Positions 9,724 through 20,572 of a stretch of 60,000 nucleotides of DNA are shown here, piece after piece. Source of the DNA: Adiantum capillus-veneris (Eukaryota > Streptophyta > Polypodiopsida > Polypodiales > Pteridaceae); assembly GCA_014529385.2 (NCBI GenBank), contig CM043953.1, forward strand, positions 62,683,872-62,743,871. The letters run 5' to 3'. Position numbers and translations under genes: made by a program. The notes under the pieces are model-generated. The model was not told where the DNA came from and did no database searches. It saw nothing but the letters and a program-made list of their open reading frames with translations. The number at the start of each line of letters is the position of its first letter. The stretch's first letter is position 1.

Positions 9724-11791
9724 ATGGGCACTAAAGAGGACACAGTTTTCAATATTGAGAAATTGGATGGTGCTAATTTCTCATATTGGAAAGATCAGAT
9801 TTGGGATGTCTTGGTGCAGAAGAAACATATTCGACCTCTAAAGTTGCAGGGAGTTAAGCCAGAGAACATGGAGAGGGATGATTGGGAGGAGTTGGATGAG
9901 ATGTGCAGGTCTACCATTAGGCTTTCCCTTTCAAAGTCTGTTTATTACAATGTGAAAGATGCACAGGGTGGAGCTTATGAGCTATGGCAGCGGATTTGCG
10001 ACATGTATGATAAGCATTCGGCTGCTTCTATGGTGTATTGGATTAAAAAGCTTATTGATTTGCGAATGGAGGAAGGTGCTTCCATGAATGCGCATTTGAA
10101 TGAGTTCAATACAATTTTCAGCCAACTTGCTACGCAGAAAATTACGTTTGAGGACAATGTAAAAGCTATGTTTTTACTTGTCACGTTGCCTGAGTCATGG
10201 GACACATTTAGGACAGCCATAAGTAACTCGGTTCCTGCGGATGAGTTGACAAGTACTAATGTGGAGTCTAGTCTTCTCATGGAAGAGATTAATCGAAAGA
10301 ATAATGCAGGTAGTAAGTCTTCTAGTGCAATGGTTGTCAGAGGCAGGACTATGGACAAGTACAAGTCCAACAGGGGTAAATCTAGAAGCAAGTCCCGTGC
10401 AGGCACAAGTAAAAAGGATGTGGAATGTTTTCATTGTGGTAGAAAAGGCCATTTCAAAAAGGATTGCTACAAGTGGAAAAGGGAAAATGGAGATGGTAAG
10501 AAGAAAGACCATGATGCTAAGGACAAGCCTAAGTCCAATGTCAAGATTGAGGAGTTAAATGCAACACAGGGAGAGTGTAGCTCTCAAGATGACCATGTAT
10601 GTGCTCCGACTAGTGCTACTAGTGAAGAGCTTGGTGATGTGTTGCTTGCATCCTATTTTGATGACGCTTTTCTTCTCACTCATGAGAGTAGTATGCCTAT
10701 GGATTGGGTCATTGACAATGGTGCTTCTTTTCACGTTACACCGCATAGGTCGTGGTTTCATGACTATGATGCTTCGAGCACAGGTACTGTCAGGATTGCC
10801 GATGGGCGTTCTATGCAGATTCATGGCATTGGAAATATTCATTTGGCTATGCCAAACTCTACTATGTTTGTCTTACAGCGTGTGCGTCATGTGCCGGCTC
10901 TTGCAAAAAGCTTGATTAGCGTGGGTCAGTTGGATTCACTTGGTTTCAATGTATCTTTTGGTGATGGAAGTTGGAAGCTCACTAAGGGCAGCCTTGTTTT
11001 GGTTAAAGGTGCTAAGAGGAATACGTTGTATTCCCTTTGTGTAGCTAGTGTGGCTGATCACATTGTGGGGATCACTGAGCAACCTCCTGCTTCTTTATGG
11101 CATCAGCGTTTGGGGCATATGTCACTGAAAGGTTTGAAGTTGTTGGCACGTGCGGATTACATTCCCGTTTCAGATTTTGGTGGTTTTGAGTTTTGTGAGC
11201 ATTGCCTTTATGGTCGACATGCTTGGTCTTCTCATAAGAAAAGTGTTCCACACAGATCTTTGGAAAAGCTAGCTTTGGTGCATAGTGATGTATGTGGGCC
11301 GATGCCCAATGCTTCTCTTGGAGGTGCTATGTACTTTGTTACGTTCATTGATGATGCTAGCAGGAAGGTATGGGCATACCCCATTCGTAAGAAAGATATG
11401 GTGTTTGATATATTTAAGCAATGGTTGGCTCTTGTTGAGAACCAATCAGGTTGTAAGTTGAAGTGCTTACGTACGGACAATGGGGGTGAATTTATGTCTC
11501 ATGCTTTCACAACATTATGTGTTGAGAAGGGTATACGGCGCGAGCTTAGTGCTCCCTATACACCTCCTCAAAATGGTGTGGCAGAGCGCATGAATAGGAC
11601 TATACAGGAAAAAGTCCGTAGTATGCTTTCTATGGCTGGTTTGTCAAATGGATTTTGGGCTGAAGCTGTTGCCACTTCTGTGCATTTGATAAATCGTTCA
11701 CCTAGTGTTCCTTTGGGCTTCAAAGTGCCTGAAGAGGTATGGACAGGTTTGCCACCTTCGTATGGTCACCTTCGTGTTTTTGGCTGTGAAG

Positions 11792-11929
11792 CTTATGTAC
11801 ATGTACCTAAGGCAAAACGCAGCAAATTGGATCCAAAGAGCAAGAGATGTATCTTCTTGGCTTATGTACATGTACCTAAGGCAAAACGCAGCAAATTGGA
11901 TCCAAAGAGCAAGAGATGTATCTTCTTGG
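11792..11929 (+). repeat. 69-bp tandem duplication in C3 pol
   Basis: Two identical 23-codon units (each containing HVPKAKRSKLDPKSK) sit head to tail after the integrase, in frame. Related copias have one unit, so this is a recent duplication in this copy or its parent. Confidence 0.95.
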
Positions 11930-12144
11930 GTTATGGTAGCTCTGGTGAGATGGGTTATCGATTGTGGGATCCTATTGACAGGAAGATTGTGCGCAGCCAT
12001 GATGTTGTTTTTCATGAGGACTCTATGTATAGAGCATCACCGCGAACGGTTGAGGTTCGGCGTGTGATATTTGAGGAGGATGGTCATCGGTATGATGGTC
12101 CCATGGCTGCTCGTGGGCAGCCCATTGACCCTCAAGTGGGAGAT

Positions 12145-12210
12145 CAGCCCTTGTTGGGAGATCATGTAGATGTGGGACAGCCCTTGTTGGGAGATCATGT
12201 AGATGTGGGA
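12145..12210 (+). repeat. 33-bp tandem duplication in C3 pol
   Basis: Two copies of an 11-codon unit (QPLLGDHVDVG) in the variable linker between integrase and RT, in frame. Confidence 0.93.
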
Positions 12211-13927
12211 CAGCCAGATGCACCTCCTGCACAGTCTTTGAGGCGTTCAGAGCGGCGTGCAAGACAGCCTCAGCGTTTTGTGCCTTCTATGGATTATGTA
12301 TTGTTGACTGATTGCGGGGAGCCATCATGTTATGATGAGGCCATGTCTAGTGTTGACAAGCTCAAGTGGGAGCAGGCTATGCAGTCAGAGATGGATTCGT
12401 TGATCCAAAATGAAACGTGGGAGCTTACTCCTTTGCCAAAGGGTAAGAAGGCACTACCATGCAAGTGGGTTTACAAGATAAAATTGTGTTCAATGGATGC
12501 AAAGCCTAGGTACAAAGCAAGGCTTGTGGCTAAAGGATTCAAGCAACAGAAGGGCATTGATTTTGACGAGATCTTCTCCCCAGTGGTGAAGATGTCTACT
12601 TTGCGTATGTTGTTTGCCTTGGTAGCTACAGAAGACATGGAGTTGAAGCAAATGGATGTAAAGACAGCTTTCTTACATCCGGACTTGCACGAGGATTTGT
12701 ACATGGAGCAACCAAGTGGGTTTGTTATTCATGGTTCAAAGAAGATGGTATGCCGGCTTCTTAAGACCTTGTATGGGCTGAAGCAATCATCTCGTGAATG
12801 GTATCGTAAGTTTGATGCATTCATGAGTTGATTGGGCTATGTACGCAGTTATGAGGACCCATGCCTCTATACTCGCAAGGCTGCAGATGGTAGTCTTATT
12901 GTTTTGGTTTTGTATGTGGATGACATGCTGATTGCAGGGAAGTGTATTTCTGATGTGGATGCCTTGAAACATAGGCTACATGAGACCTTTTCCATGAAGG
13001 ATCTTGGGGATGCCAGTCATATTTTGGGTATGCGGATCACTCGTGATCGTTCTCGCAAGATGCTCTTTCTTAGTCAGAAAGAGTACATTGACAGGGTGCT
13101 TGAACGTTTTCATATGGAAGGGGGGAAGGCCATTAGTACCCCGTTGCCTCCATATGTAAAACTCAGCCATGATGACTGCCCTCAGACAGATTTGGAGCCT
13201 ACAGAGATGTCTCAGATTCCCTATGCGTCAGCTGTTGGTTCCTTGATGTATGCCATGGTGGCTACGCATCCAGATCTTGCTCATGCAGTTGGTGTGGTCA
13301 GCAGGTACATGTCTAACCCGGGCAAGCGTCATTGGGATGCAGTCAGAGGTATTCTCAGATACTTGAGAGGGACTTCAGAGTTGTCCCTATGTTATGGTGA
13401 GAAGGATATGTATGTTTGCGGATATACAGATTCAAACTATGCAGGGTCAGTGGACTCGAGGAAGTCTACTAGTGGCTATGTGTTCACAGTTGCAGGTGGA
13501 CTGGTTTCGTGGGCATCACGTTTACAGCCATGCGTTGCTTTGAGCACTACAAAGGCTGAATATATGGCTGCCACTGAGGCTGCCAAGGAGGCCGTATGGC
13601 TCTCACGACTAGTGGGAGATCTTGGTATGGCTGATGATGCTTCGATTCTACATTGTGATAGCCAGAGTGCCATAGCGTTGGCACGGAATCCTGTCTTCCA
13701 TGCAAAGACCAAGCACATTGAGGTGAGGTATCACTTCATACGAGAGGTGCTAGAGGACAAGCGCATAGAGCTTGTCAAGGTACACACTGACGATAACCCT
13801 GCTGATCTACTCACGAAGTCGTTACCCTCACAGCGGTTTGCACACTGTAGATCACTGATGGGTATGGCTTGACTTCTTTTGATGTACTTTGGCCACTTTA
13901 AAGGCACACTGCCTTTAAGTGGGAGAT

Positions 13928-14114
13928 TGTTGGGTTAAAGGCCCGTGTGCCCGGCTGCCCGTTGTTCAGCCGCCCATGTACAGCCATTCATTTACTCATT
14001 CATAATAACTATACTCATAACTACACATTGTAGTGTGAGTACCGCCCCGCCACACACTGTGTCTATCTCCTTCTTCGTGTTGGCTCTCTGTGTGTGTGCT
14101 CTCCGATCCCAACA
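13928..14114 (+). repeat. C3 3' LTR
   Basis: A 187-bp copy of the 5' LTR with one difference. It is preceded by the polypurine tract AAGTGGGAGA at about 13917-13926 and followed by the target duplicate GATCT. Confidence 0.95.
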
Positions 14115-14119
14115 GATCT

Positions 14120-14960
14120 AGAGAAGAGAATGCTAGAAAGGCCAAAATGCTTAGATTCCAAAACCATTGAACAACTTTAGAAGATCTTCAACTTTAGAAT
14201 GCTCAGCTTTAGAAGATCTGGAGAAGAAAATTCCCAATTGTGGAATCTAGTAAGAACAATGATGGAATAGAAATCAAGGAACCAACAAAAGGCTCGGAGG
14301 AACACCTAAGAAAGAGGTAAGGCAAGACTAGGTGGACTTGGCCAAAGCTGATAAAGAGAATCTGTTCAATAGCAACAATCTAAGTCTCCACAAAAGGATC
14401 CACAAGCTAAGAGATGTAGGGTTTTTTTTTTAGGGGAGGACATCTGGTTCAGATAGTAGTTTAGGGATGAGTAGGATTAAATATATATCAAAGTATGTGA
14501 GAGAATCCAAAAGATGACTATTGAAGTCGATGACATCAAAAGATGGCTATTGAACTTGATGATATCAAAAGAACGTTACTTGAATCTACCAATTTTATCA
14601 AAAGTTAGAGGAAGAGAGAATCCAAAAGATGACTATTGAAGTCGATGACATCAAAAGATGGCTATTGAACTTGATGATATCAAAAGAACGTTACTTGAAT
14701 CTACCAATTTTATCAAAAGTTAGAGGAAGAGAGAATCAAATGCAATGGTAGTAGACTTATTTGAAATTAAAGATGACAAAATACGAGTCATTTAGGTCAA
14801 GTACCAAATCAAAAAATAGTGAGAAACACTATCAAGGGTAATTTTGGATGGCACTACGAGAGTAAATATTAGGGGGGAGCACGTCAGACAAAGACTAGGG
14901 ATTTAAGAGTTGAAACCTGCTCCTTTTAAAATCAGAGTAGAAAACCAAAGGTAGGCTACA
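14120..14960 (+). pseudogene. G1 gag-pol linker and protease remnant
   Basis: This continues G1 immediately after C3. Residues DLEKRMLERP follow the junction, where G2 has EDLAKKLPEQP. Near 14880 a degraded protease block (HVRQRLGI, stop, ELKPAPFKIRVEN) matches the G2 block around HLQQRMCITDLKPAPFKVRM. There are many stops. It contains a perfect or near-perfect 115-bp tandem duplication at 14501-14730. RT and integrase of G1 are missing: sequence similarity ends at about 14960. Confidence 0.65.
14501..14730 (+). repeat. 115-bp tandem duplication
   Basis: Two head-to-tail units start GAGAATCCAAAAGATGAC at 14501 and 14616; a third start follows at 14731 and then diverges. It lies in the same gag-pol linker where G2 has an independent 93-bp tandem duplication. 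Confidence 0.9.
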
Positions 14961-14969
14961 TGGCTATAC

Positions 14970-15130
14970 ATGACAACCTTGCATTCTCTAGCCATGCATG
15001 ATCCCCACACACCTTGGTCTAGAGGTGCATGGAGATCAGGACCACATGGTAATAATCTCATCTTTATTGGTCAATGACTATATATTATGGTTTTTGAAGT
15101 CTGTGTGCACTATTGAAGTCCGACTGTGTT
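14970..15130 (+). repeat. Dispersed repeat R1, single copy
   Basis: Contains CATTCTCTAGCC, CACACCTTGGTCTAGAGGTG, GGTAATAATCTC and GGTCAATGACTATATATT. The reverse complement occurs twice in tandem at about 32670-32970 in the CACTA. No coding potential; class unknown. Confidence 0.7.
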
Positions 15131-16615
15131 ATTTTACTTCATTTGATTGAGAATATTTAGATAAGAGTAGGATCAAAGTCATACACAAAGCCAAACCGCT
15201 CTAGGCGGAGTATCACTCAACGGTGCCACAAATGGTATCATATGTGAGTGAAAAACTGCTGCCAAAATGTGTCGATGAATGAACAATGTGCCAAAAAATT
15301 GTAGCATACACAACCTGTGTAAAAGTGGGAGTCAAAACTCAACCATTATCAAGAGTAACTAGAATTGTACTTGTAGAATAACACAAGCTCATGTATGGCT
15401 GAAACATATAGCTGCAAATCAGTCCCAAAACATCCCCAAATTCAGCTCTCAAAAAGCTAAAGAAACAGGTCACAATTGTGCCGCAAATTAGCTTACAATT
15501 GAGCCATACATAGGCACCTGCAAAGAGGGAATGATGGCTGAAAAATTCAGCTCACAAATGACCCTCAAACCTGCCAGTAAACCTGCCAGTAAACATGTCA
15601 ATGTGAGAGCTAAGCTTGATAACAAACTATGGTGAGTAAACTATGCCGAAATCGGTATGCAAGCCAAAACATTGCAGTCCTCAACTACAAATGGCAACAC
15701 CTATGGGAGTACTAGACTCAACCTATAGCTGGGAGTCAAAACTAGAAGCTCCAAATGGCCAAGCACTCACAGCTCAAGACCAAAAATGTGGAGCGAAACA
15801 CGCCTACGATGTACTACCCAAAAGGAAAAACACTACACGCAAATCCTGAGTGCTACAAGAAATCGGAATCTTGATCGCACCAACGATGCACATAAAACAG
15901 CTACAAAACCAGTAACCAAAGTGATTGTACGCTCAAAACCATGAGCAACCAAAGCGCATCAAACCGCACTCCAAATGCATGCACCAATCTCCACACTTTG
16001 CAAACATCATTGCAAACACCTGCAAATCTAGGACACAAATACCTGCTCTACCTGTGAACTGCCAAAAAACATGATGGAGGCATACATTGTTGAGCTCAAA
16101 CTGCAATCACATGAGTCTCTTTGAGCATCTAACCACATAGATCATACATCGTATCCTCCCACCTGTGAGCAAACTTGCAGCCAATACCACTCTCACATCC
16201 GAGAGCAATGCATGTGTGGAATCCTCGACACACAATAACAGCTGCTGCAGCAAAAATTTTGGAGGTCAAAATCAATCCAAATGGACATCACCTTTGCGCC
16301 TGGAGTGTGTCAAACCCCCCCGTTACACCCTAATCTTGCATACATCACATTCCGTATGCAAAAGTTACGCAAAAAACACTATTCTGGAGCCCAAAAAATG
16401 ACCTATGGAAATGAAAATATGCATTCTTCTTGCAAGTATGGCTGCAAAAAAGCATACACACTTGTAATACACCCTCCTCTCAAGCTTGGGAATGTCCCTC
16501 AAGATTCCATGAGCATAGATCTGGTGGTTGCTCACCGATCTCAAGCTTCCACCAAAAATGAGCTCACCTCTCTGTAGCACTTTATTCCCCGCAAAGCCAA
16601 AGCTCTGATACCAGT
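15131..16615 (-). mobile_element. C5 copia leader fragment
   Basis: This sequence runs leftward from the C5 LTR and carries the primer site TGGTATCAGAGC (on the minus strand, 16604-16615 region) next to that LTR. It resembles the long non-coding copia leader and no gag, pol or 3' LTR follows, so the rest of the element is deleted. Open frames here are short and unrecognised. The left boundary is uncertain. Confidence 0.5.
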
Positions 16616-16844
16616 TGTCAGATCGAGTGCAGGAGCAGGAAGAAAGAGTGTGAGAGAGAAGAGAGTATGCAGACACAGGTGAGGGTGGAGCTCCCAAATC
16701 TCACTATATGAGAACAGTGTGAGAATGAGTGAAAGCTCCTTATATTTTGTATATATAAAAGAATAAGGAGATAAATGTGGGCGGTCGGACAGTGGCCAAC
16801 GGGCACGGGCAAAGCACGGTAAGGCACACCGCCTTTACCTAACA
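16616..16844 (-). repeat. C5 copia LTR (5' LTR)
   Basis: On the minus strand it runs TGTTAGGTAAAGG to ATCTGACA (229 bp) and is followed by the iMet primer site, so it is a 5' LTR. Its partner is not in the window. Its U3 resembles those of C3 and C4 (GGCACACCGCCTTTA on the plus strand). Confidence 0.75.
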
Positions 16845-16927
16845 ATCCCATTATATGAATTAGCCCAAAGGAAGTTATCTAGACTCCCAAATCTAGTTGA
16901 CGCCAAAATTCAAGAAAGGGAGGAGGA
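16845..16927 (+). other. G1 3' end with polypurine tract
   Basis: A short G1 stretch after C5, ending in GAAAGGGAGGAGGA (16914-16927) directly before the LTR start TGTAGATAG. This is the plus-strand primer position of an LTR element. G2 has the analogous AAGAAAGAAGAGAAGGA. Confidence 0.75.
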
Positions 16928-17250
16928 TGTAGATAGTGGGAACCTATTCCCCCTGGAGATAGTCTACACAAAATAGCTTCTACAGATTACCTGGTGTAGT
17001 TGCCAATAGCTACTAGAGTCTGTGAATCTATAGTCAGTCAGAACCTTGCACGACCATCTATAAATAGGACCCATTCTTTTCATTTCAAATATATCGGTCT
17101 TTCTCAAAGCCTGTTTGAATTTACCATTCACGAGTTGTCTCTTGTACCATCTTGTCGTTGAGCACTAAGTGTAGTATCATTTGTACTTCTAGAGTTGTAC
17201 TATTAAAGCATTCATAAATTCAAACATGTAAGTTCTAGTTGTCTTAATTC
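16928..17250 (+). repeat. G1 3' LTR, first part
   Basis: Starts TGTAGATAGTGGG, has a TATA-like box CTATAAATAGG at 17058, and is interrupted by C4 at 17250. The remainder is 20412-20572. Together the parts make 484 bp, exactly the length of the G1 5' LTR obtained by joining 36652-37000 and 59757-59891, to which they align throughout. Confidence 0.85.
17058..17068 (+). promoter_or_regulatory. TATA-like box in G1 LTR
   Basis: CTATAAATAGG lies about 130 bp into the LTR, a usual U3 promoter position. The same motif is in the G1 5' LTR near 59756-59766 (minus). Promoter activity is inferred. Confidence 0.5.
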
Positions 17251-17442
17251 TGTTGGGGTATAAAGCCCAATGTGGTCGCCCAGGCAAGTGGGCGGGCCAC
17301 CAGGTATGTACTCATATTCTTTTGTGAAAACCTAATAAGAACTCTCTATGCTCTACACATTACAGTAGAGCGAGTTCACCATATCGTTGTACTCTTCTTC
17401 TCGCACTCTCTCTCGCGTCGCACTTCCGCTCGTACTCCTTCA
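17251..17442 (+). repeat. C4 5' LTR
   Basis: 192 bp, TG...CA ends, followed by a tRNA-iMet primer site. Its 3' two thirds match 20268-20406 with few differences. Confidence 0.9.
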
Positions 17443-18550
17443 ACTGGTATCAGAGCTCAGATCAAGGCTCGGGGCAGCACTGCATGAGGCTAGAGTCACC
17501 AACTCAGATTGGAGTGAAATTCGACAGGCAAAGACACGGCCCGAAGTCCTGTGGGACAGCCCGAAGGCCTTGGTGTTCTCAGAATTTCATTCTGAGGTCA
17601 TCTCGGCAACCGTTCGGCTTCGACAAAGTTTTGCGCAGGCCATTTTTTACTACATGGTCTCAGCGAGTGCAGATCCGACTCTGCAAATTTGGGGTTTTCG
17701 GCCTACGACTGCAGGTGCTGAGGATATCTGCACTTCTAGAGTGCTGATTTGTGGCTGTCTACACAACGAAGGACGGCTCACAGTTCTTGGATGCGTGTCA
17801 CATACGACACGGGCGCATCTACACACAGACTGTAGGCGACATTCACTAGTTCATCAGGTAGCTTGTGTTTGCTGCTTGATATTCCAGATTTCATCCTGAC
17901 ATTGCTGGTACTTCCACATGGGATGTATTGTCAGAGATGATGTATGTTTGTTGAGGGTTTGCTGGCTGTGAGTCACGCAACAAACAACCGCCGCAGCAGT
18001 TACAGCATATAGTGGGAAATTTGTGGATGTATGACTTTGTGGGAAGTCTATGTACTGTCAGATTTACTGCATCCTTTGTTGAGGGTCGAGTGAGGTTTTA
18101 TTGAGCTGGGGGATTCTCGAATGTTGAGATCCTTTCGGTGATACAGGTCTTGGAGCGATCCCTCGAGCACCCTTAGATAGGCAGCTAGGATGTATTGACT
18201 GTGAGTTAGACAGTTGGGATTGCATCTTTGCTTCACTGCCGTTGAGGCATTTTCGCAGTCTATGCTTACAGGACAGTGACAGGACAGTGCAGGACAGTGA
18301 GAGACAGTACAGGTGCAGCACAAGTTTGCCCACAGCTTAAAGTGTTAGAGAGATAGTGGTTTTTTGAGCTGTTTTTGGTCTGTTTTTTAGTACACCAGAG
18401 CCATTTTACAAAGGAGACTCTGCCAAAATTTCTGCAGAATCTGAAGCTTTCTTGGTTCATTTGATAGGTTGATATTGGTTCAGAGGTCAATTTACAGGGG
18501 AAACTCTGCCGAATTTTTCCCAGGAAAGTAAACTACTGTGAAGCGTAGCT

Positions 18551-20299
18551 ATGGTTGGATCATAGGACACTGCTCTTTACAATATCAAGAAGCTGGATGG
18601 AACCAATTTCCCATTCTGGAAGAAGAAAATTTGGCACGTGTTGGTACAAAAGAAGCAGATAAAACCTATAAAGCTCAAGGGGATAAAACCAGAAGATATG
18701 GACGAAGATGAATGGAGCGAAATGGATGAATTGGCACTTTCTACCATTATGTTGACTTTGGCATAAAGCGTCTACTTCAATGTAGCAGACGAGATGTCGG
18801 CTTATTAAGCATGGTTAAAGCTGAGTGATCTTTATGAGAAGCAGAGTGCAGATTCACAGGTATACTGGATTAAGAAGCTTGTTGACTTGAAGATGAAAGA
18901 AGGGACACCTATGTCCAATCATCTGAATGAATTCAACACAATCTACAGTCAATTGTCAGCTCAAGGTGTCAAGTTTGATGAACCTGTTAGAGCTATGTTC
19001 CTGTTGATCACATTGCCGGAAAGTTGGGACACTTTTCACACAGCTTTGAGTAATTCTGCACCTCCAGATGGTTTGAACATAGGAGGTGTAGAAGGAAGTT
19101 TGCTTACTGAAGAAACCAATAGAAAGACAATGGACAAAGGCAAAGGAACAGCCTTAGTTTTCAGGGGAAGGACCAAAGAAAAGTACAAAGGTGGAAAGAG
19201 GAATCAGTCTCGTAGCAAGTCCCGCAGTGCTAAAGGCAAGAGTGACATAGAATGCTACCATTGTGGCAAGAAGGGTCACATGAAAAGAGACTGCAGAGAA
19301 TGGAAAGCAGAAAAAGACAAAGAGAAAGCTGAAGACCATGGTGAGAAGAACAAGTCCTCAGTGAAGATTCAAGAAATAAATGTGACAAACACTGTTGCAG
19401 AGGTTGACAGTCTAGTGTCAGGAGATATCTACTTCTTGAAAAATATAATGGACTCAGCTCTTCTTACAGCATCTGATGGAAATGCACTAAGTGACTGGAT
19501 TATAGACTCAGGGGCATCACTTCATGTGTCTCCAAACAAGGAGTGGTTTACCTCTTATGTGACCACTAAAGATCATGTTCGGCTAGGCAATGGGCAAACA
19601 TGTGAGATCTTAGGTGTTGGAGATGTTCAATTGAAGTTTCAAAATGGCTCTTCTTTCACGCTAAAGAATGTGAGACATGTTCCCGCAATTACAAAGAGCT
19701 TGATCAGCACAGGTTTACTTGATGATGCTTGCTACGTCACCACTTTTGGACAGAACATGTGGAAGATATCCAAGGGTTCTATGACAGTAGCACATGGAGT
19801 AAAGTCTGGAGGACTTTACATTATTTATGTATCAAATGTCTCTAAAAATGTAATCAATGTAACTGAGCAGTCGAACGTTTCTTTGTGGCATAGCCGGTTA
19901 GGACATATGTCCAAGAAGGGAATGGAAATCTTGTCTCGTTCTGGTTATTTGCCTGGCTTTTCATTAAAAGATTTTGAATTCTGTGAACATTGTCTGTATG
20001 GTAAGCAAACACAATAGCCACATAAGCATAGAAGCAGTAGAAGAGATACACAGTTGGCACTTGTTCATAGTGACTTGTGTGGACCTATGCCTAAACTATC
20101 TCTAGGGGGAGCTTCTTACTTTATGACATTTATAGATGATTACTCGAGGAAAGTATGGGTTTACTTTCTCAAGCACAAGGATGAAGCGTTTAGTGTTTTC
20201 AAAACGTTTGTGACACTTGTGGAGAATCAGAGTGGCAAGAAGCTTAAATGCTTACGCACTGACAATGGTATGTACACATATTCTTTTGTGAAAACCTAA
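18551..20299 (+). pseudogene. C4 copia gag-protease-partial integrase
   Basis: The gag begins near 18551; NIKKLDGTNFPFWKKKIW is the counterpart of C3 NIEKLDGANFSYWKDQIW. Three early stops occur before 18815. From 18887 the frame is open to 20017: gag, zinc knuckle CYHCGKKGHMKRDC, protease DWIIDSGASLHVSP with the active-site DSGA intact, and LWHSRLGHMSKKG. A TAG near 20015 is followed by integrase LVHSDLCGPM and FIDDYSRK, up to LRTDNG, where the sequence jumps into the 3' LTR. The second catalytic Asp is the last part present; Glu, RT and RNase H are absent. It is related to C3 but a different family, with different LTRs. Confidence 0.88.
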
Positions 20300-20406
20300 T
20301 AAGAACTCACTATGCTCTACACATTACAGTAGAGCGAGTTCACCATATTGTCGTGCTCTTCTTCTCGCACTCTCTCTTGCGTCGCACTTCCGCTCGTACT
20401 CCTTCA
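20268..20406 (+). repeat. C4 3' LTR remnant
   Basis: Begins GGTATGTACACATATTC, corresponding to about base 53 of the 5' LTR, and ends CTCCTTCA followed by the duplicate AATTC. Confidence 0.88.
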
Positions 20407-20411
20407 AATTC

Positions 20412-20572
20412 ATGTCATCTTAATTCATTCTTTTAGCTCAGTTTAGTTATATGTCTGATTTTCCCATATGATCTTTAAAGTCCGATTCTATTCATCTCAT
20501 CTAATCTAAAGTCTAACATCTGACTATGGAATTCTAAACATGGAATAGTTGTTAAATGATCAATTCATTCCA
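20412..20572 (+). repeat. G1 3' LTR, second part
   Basis: Continues the G1 LTR after C4 (TTCATTCTTTTAGCTC, GATTTTCCCATATGATC, ATTCTAAACATGGAATAG) and ends CATTCCA. It aligns to 36652-36900 on the minus strand. The following five bases (CCACT) do not match the flank of the 5' LTR at 59892. Confidence 0.8.

Larger units (their letters stand above)
9724..13872 (+). pseudogene. C3 copia gag-pol polyprotein, one in-frame stop
   Basis: The start chosen is MGTKEDTVFNIEKLDG at 9724; an upstream ATG at 9631 in the same frame has no gag-like sequence. Domains in order: copia gag (UBN2-like, about 1-220), zinc knuckle CFHCGRKGHFKKDC (from residue 235), protease at D331, GAG-pre-integrase LWHQRLGHM (about 458), integrase with D522, D585 and E621 (D,D-35-E), reverse transcriptase with YVDDM near 1065, and RNase H with YTDS, EYMAA and HCDSQSA, ending at 13872. 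Lesions: TGA at 12829-12831 inside RT; DNGA instead of DSGA at the protease active site; and two in-frame tandem duplications, of 69 bp at 11792-11929 and 33 bp at 12145-12210. Otherwise the frame is open for 1,382 codons, so it decayed recently or relies on readthrough. Confidence 0.93.
8369..14114 (+). mobile_element. C3: nearly intact Ty1/copia retrotransposon
   Basis: A complete 5,746-bp element with 187-bp LTRs at 8369-8555 and 13928-14114 that differ at one base, flanked by the 5-bp duplication GATCT (8364-8368 and 14115-14119). It has a tRNA-iMet primer site, a leader of about 1.2 kb, one gag-pol frame broken by a single TGA, and a purine tract before the 3' LTR. The LTR identity makes it the youngest insertion here. 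It lies in G1 just after the gag zinc knuckles. Confidence 0.95.
17251..20406 (+). mobile_element. C4: internally deleted copia in G1 LTR
   Basis: A copia flanked by the duplication AATTC (17246-17250 and 20407-20411). The 5' LTR at 17251-17442 (TGTTGGGGTA to CTCCTTCA) is followed by the site TGGTATCAGAGC at 17445. The 3' LTR remnant, 20268-20406, lacks its first ~50 bp and is fused directly to the middle of the integrase, so the rest of integrase, RT, RNase H and the polypurine tract are missing. Intact target duplicates show the deletion happened during reverse transcription or after insertion without touching the ends. Confidence 0.9.
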
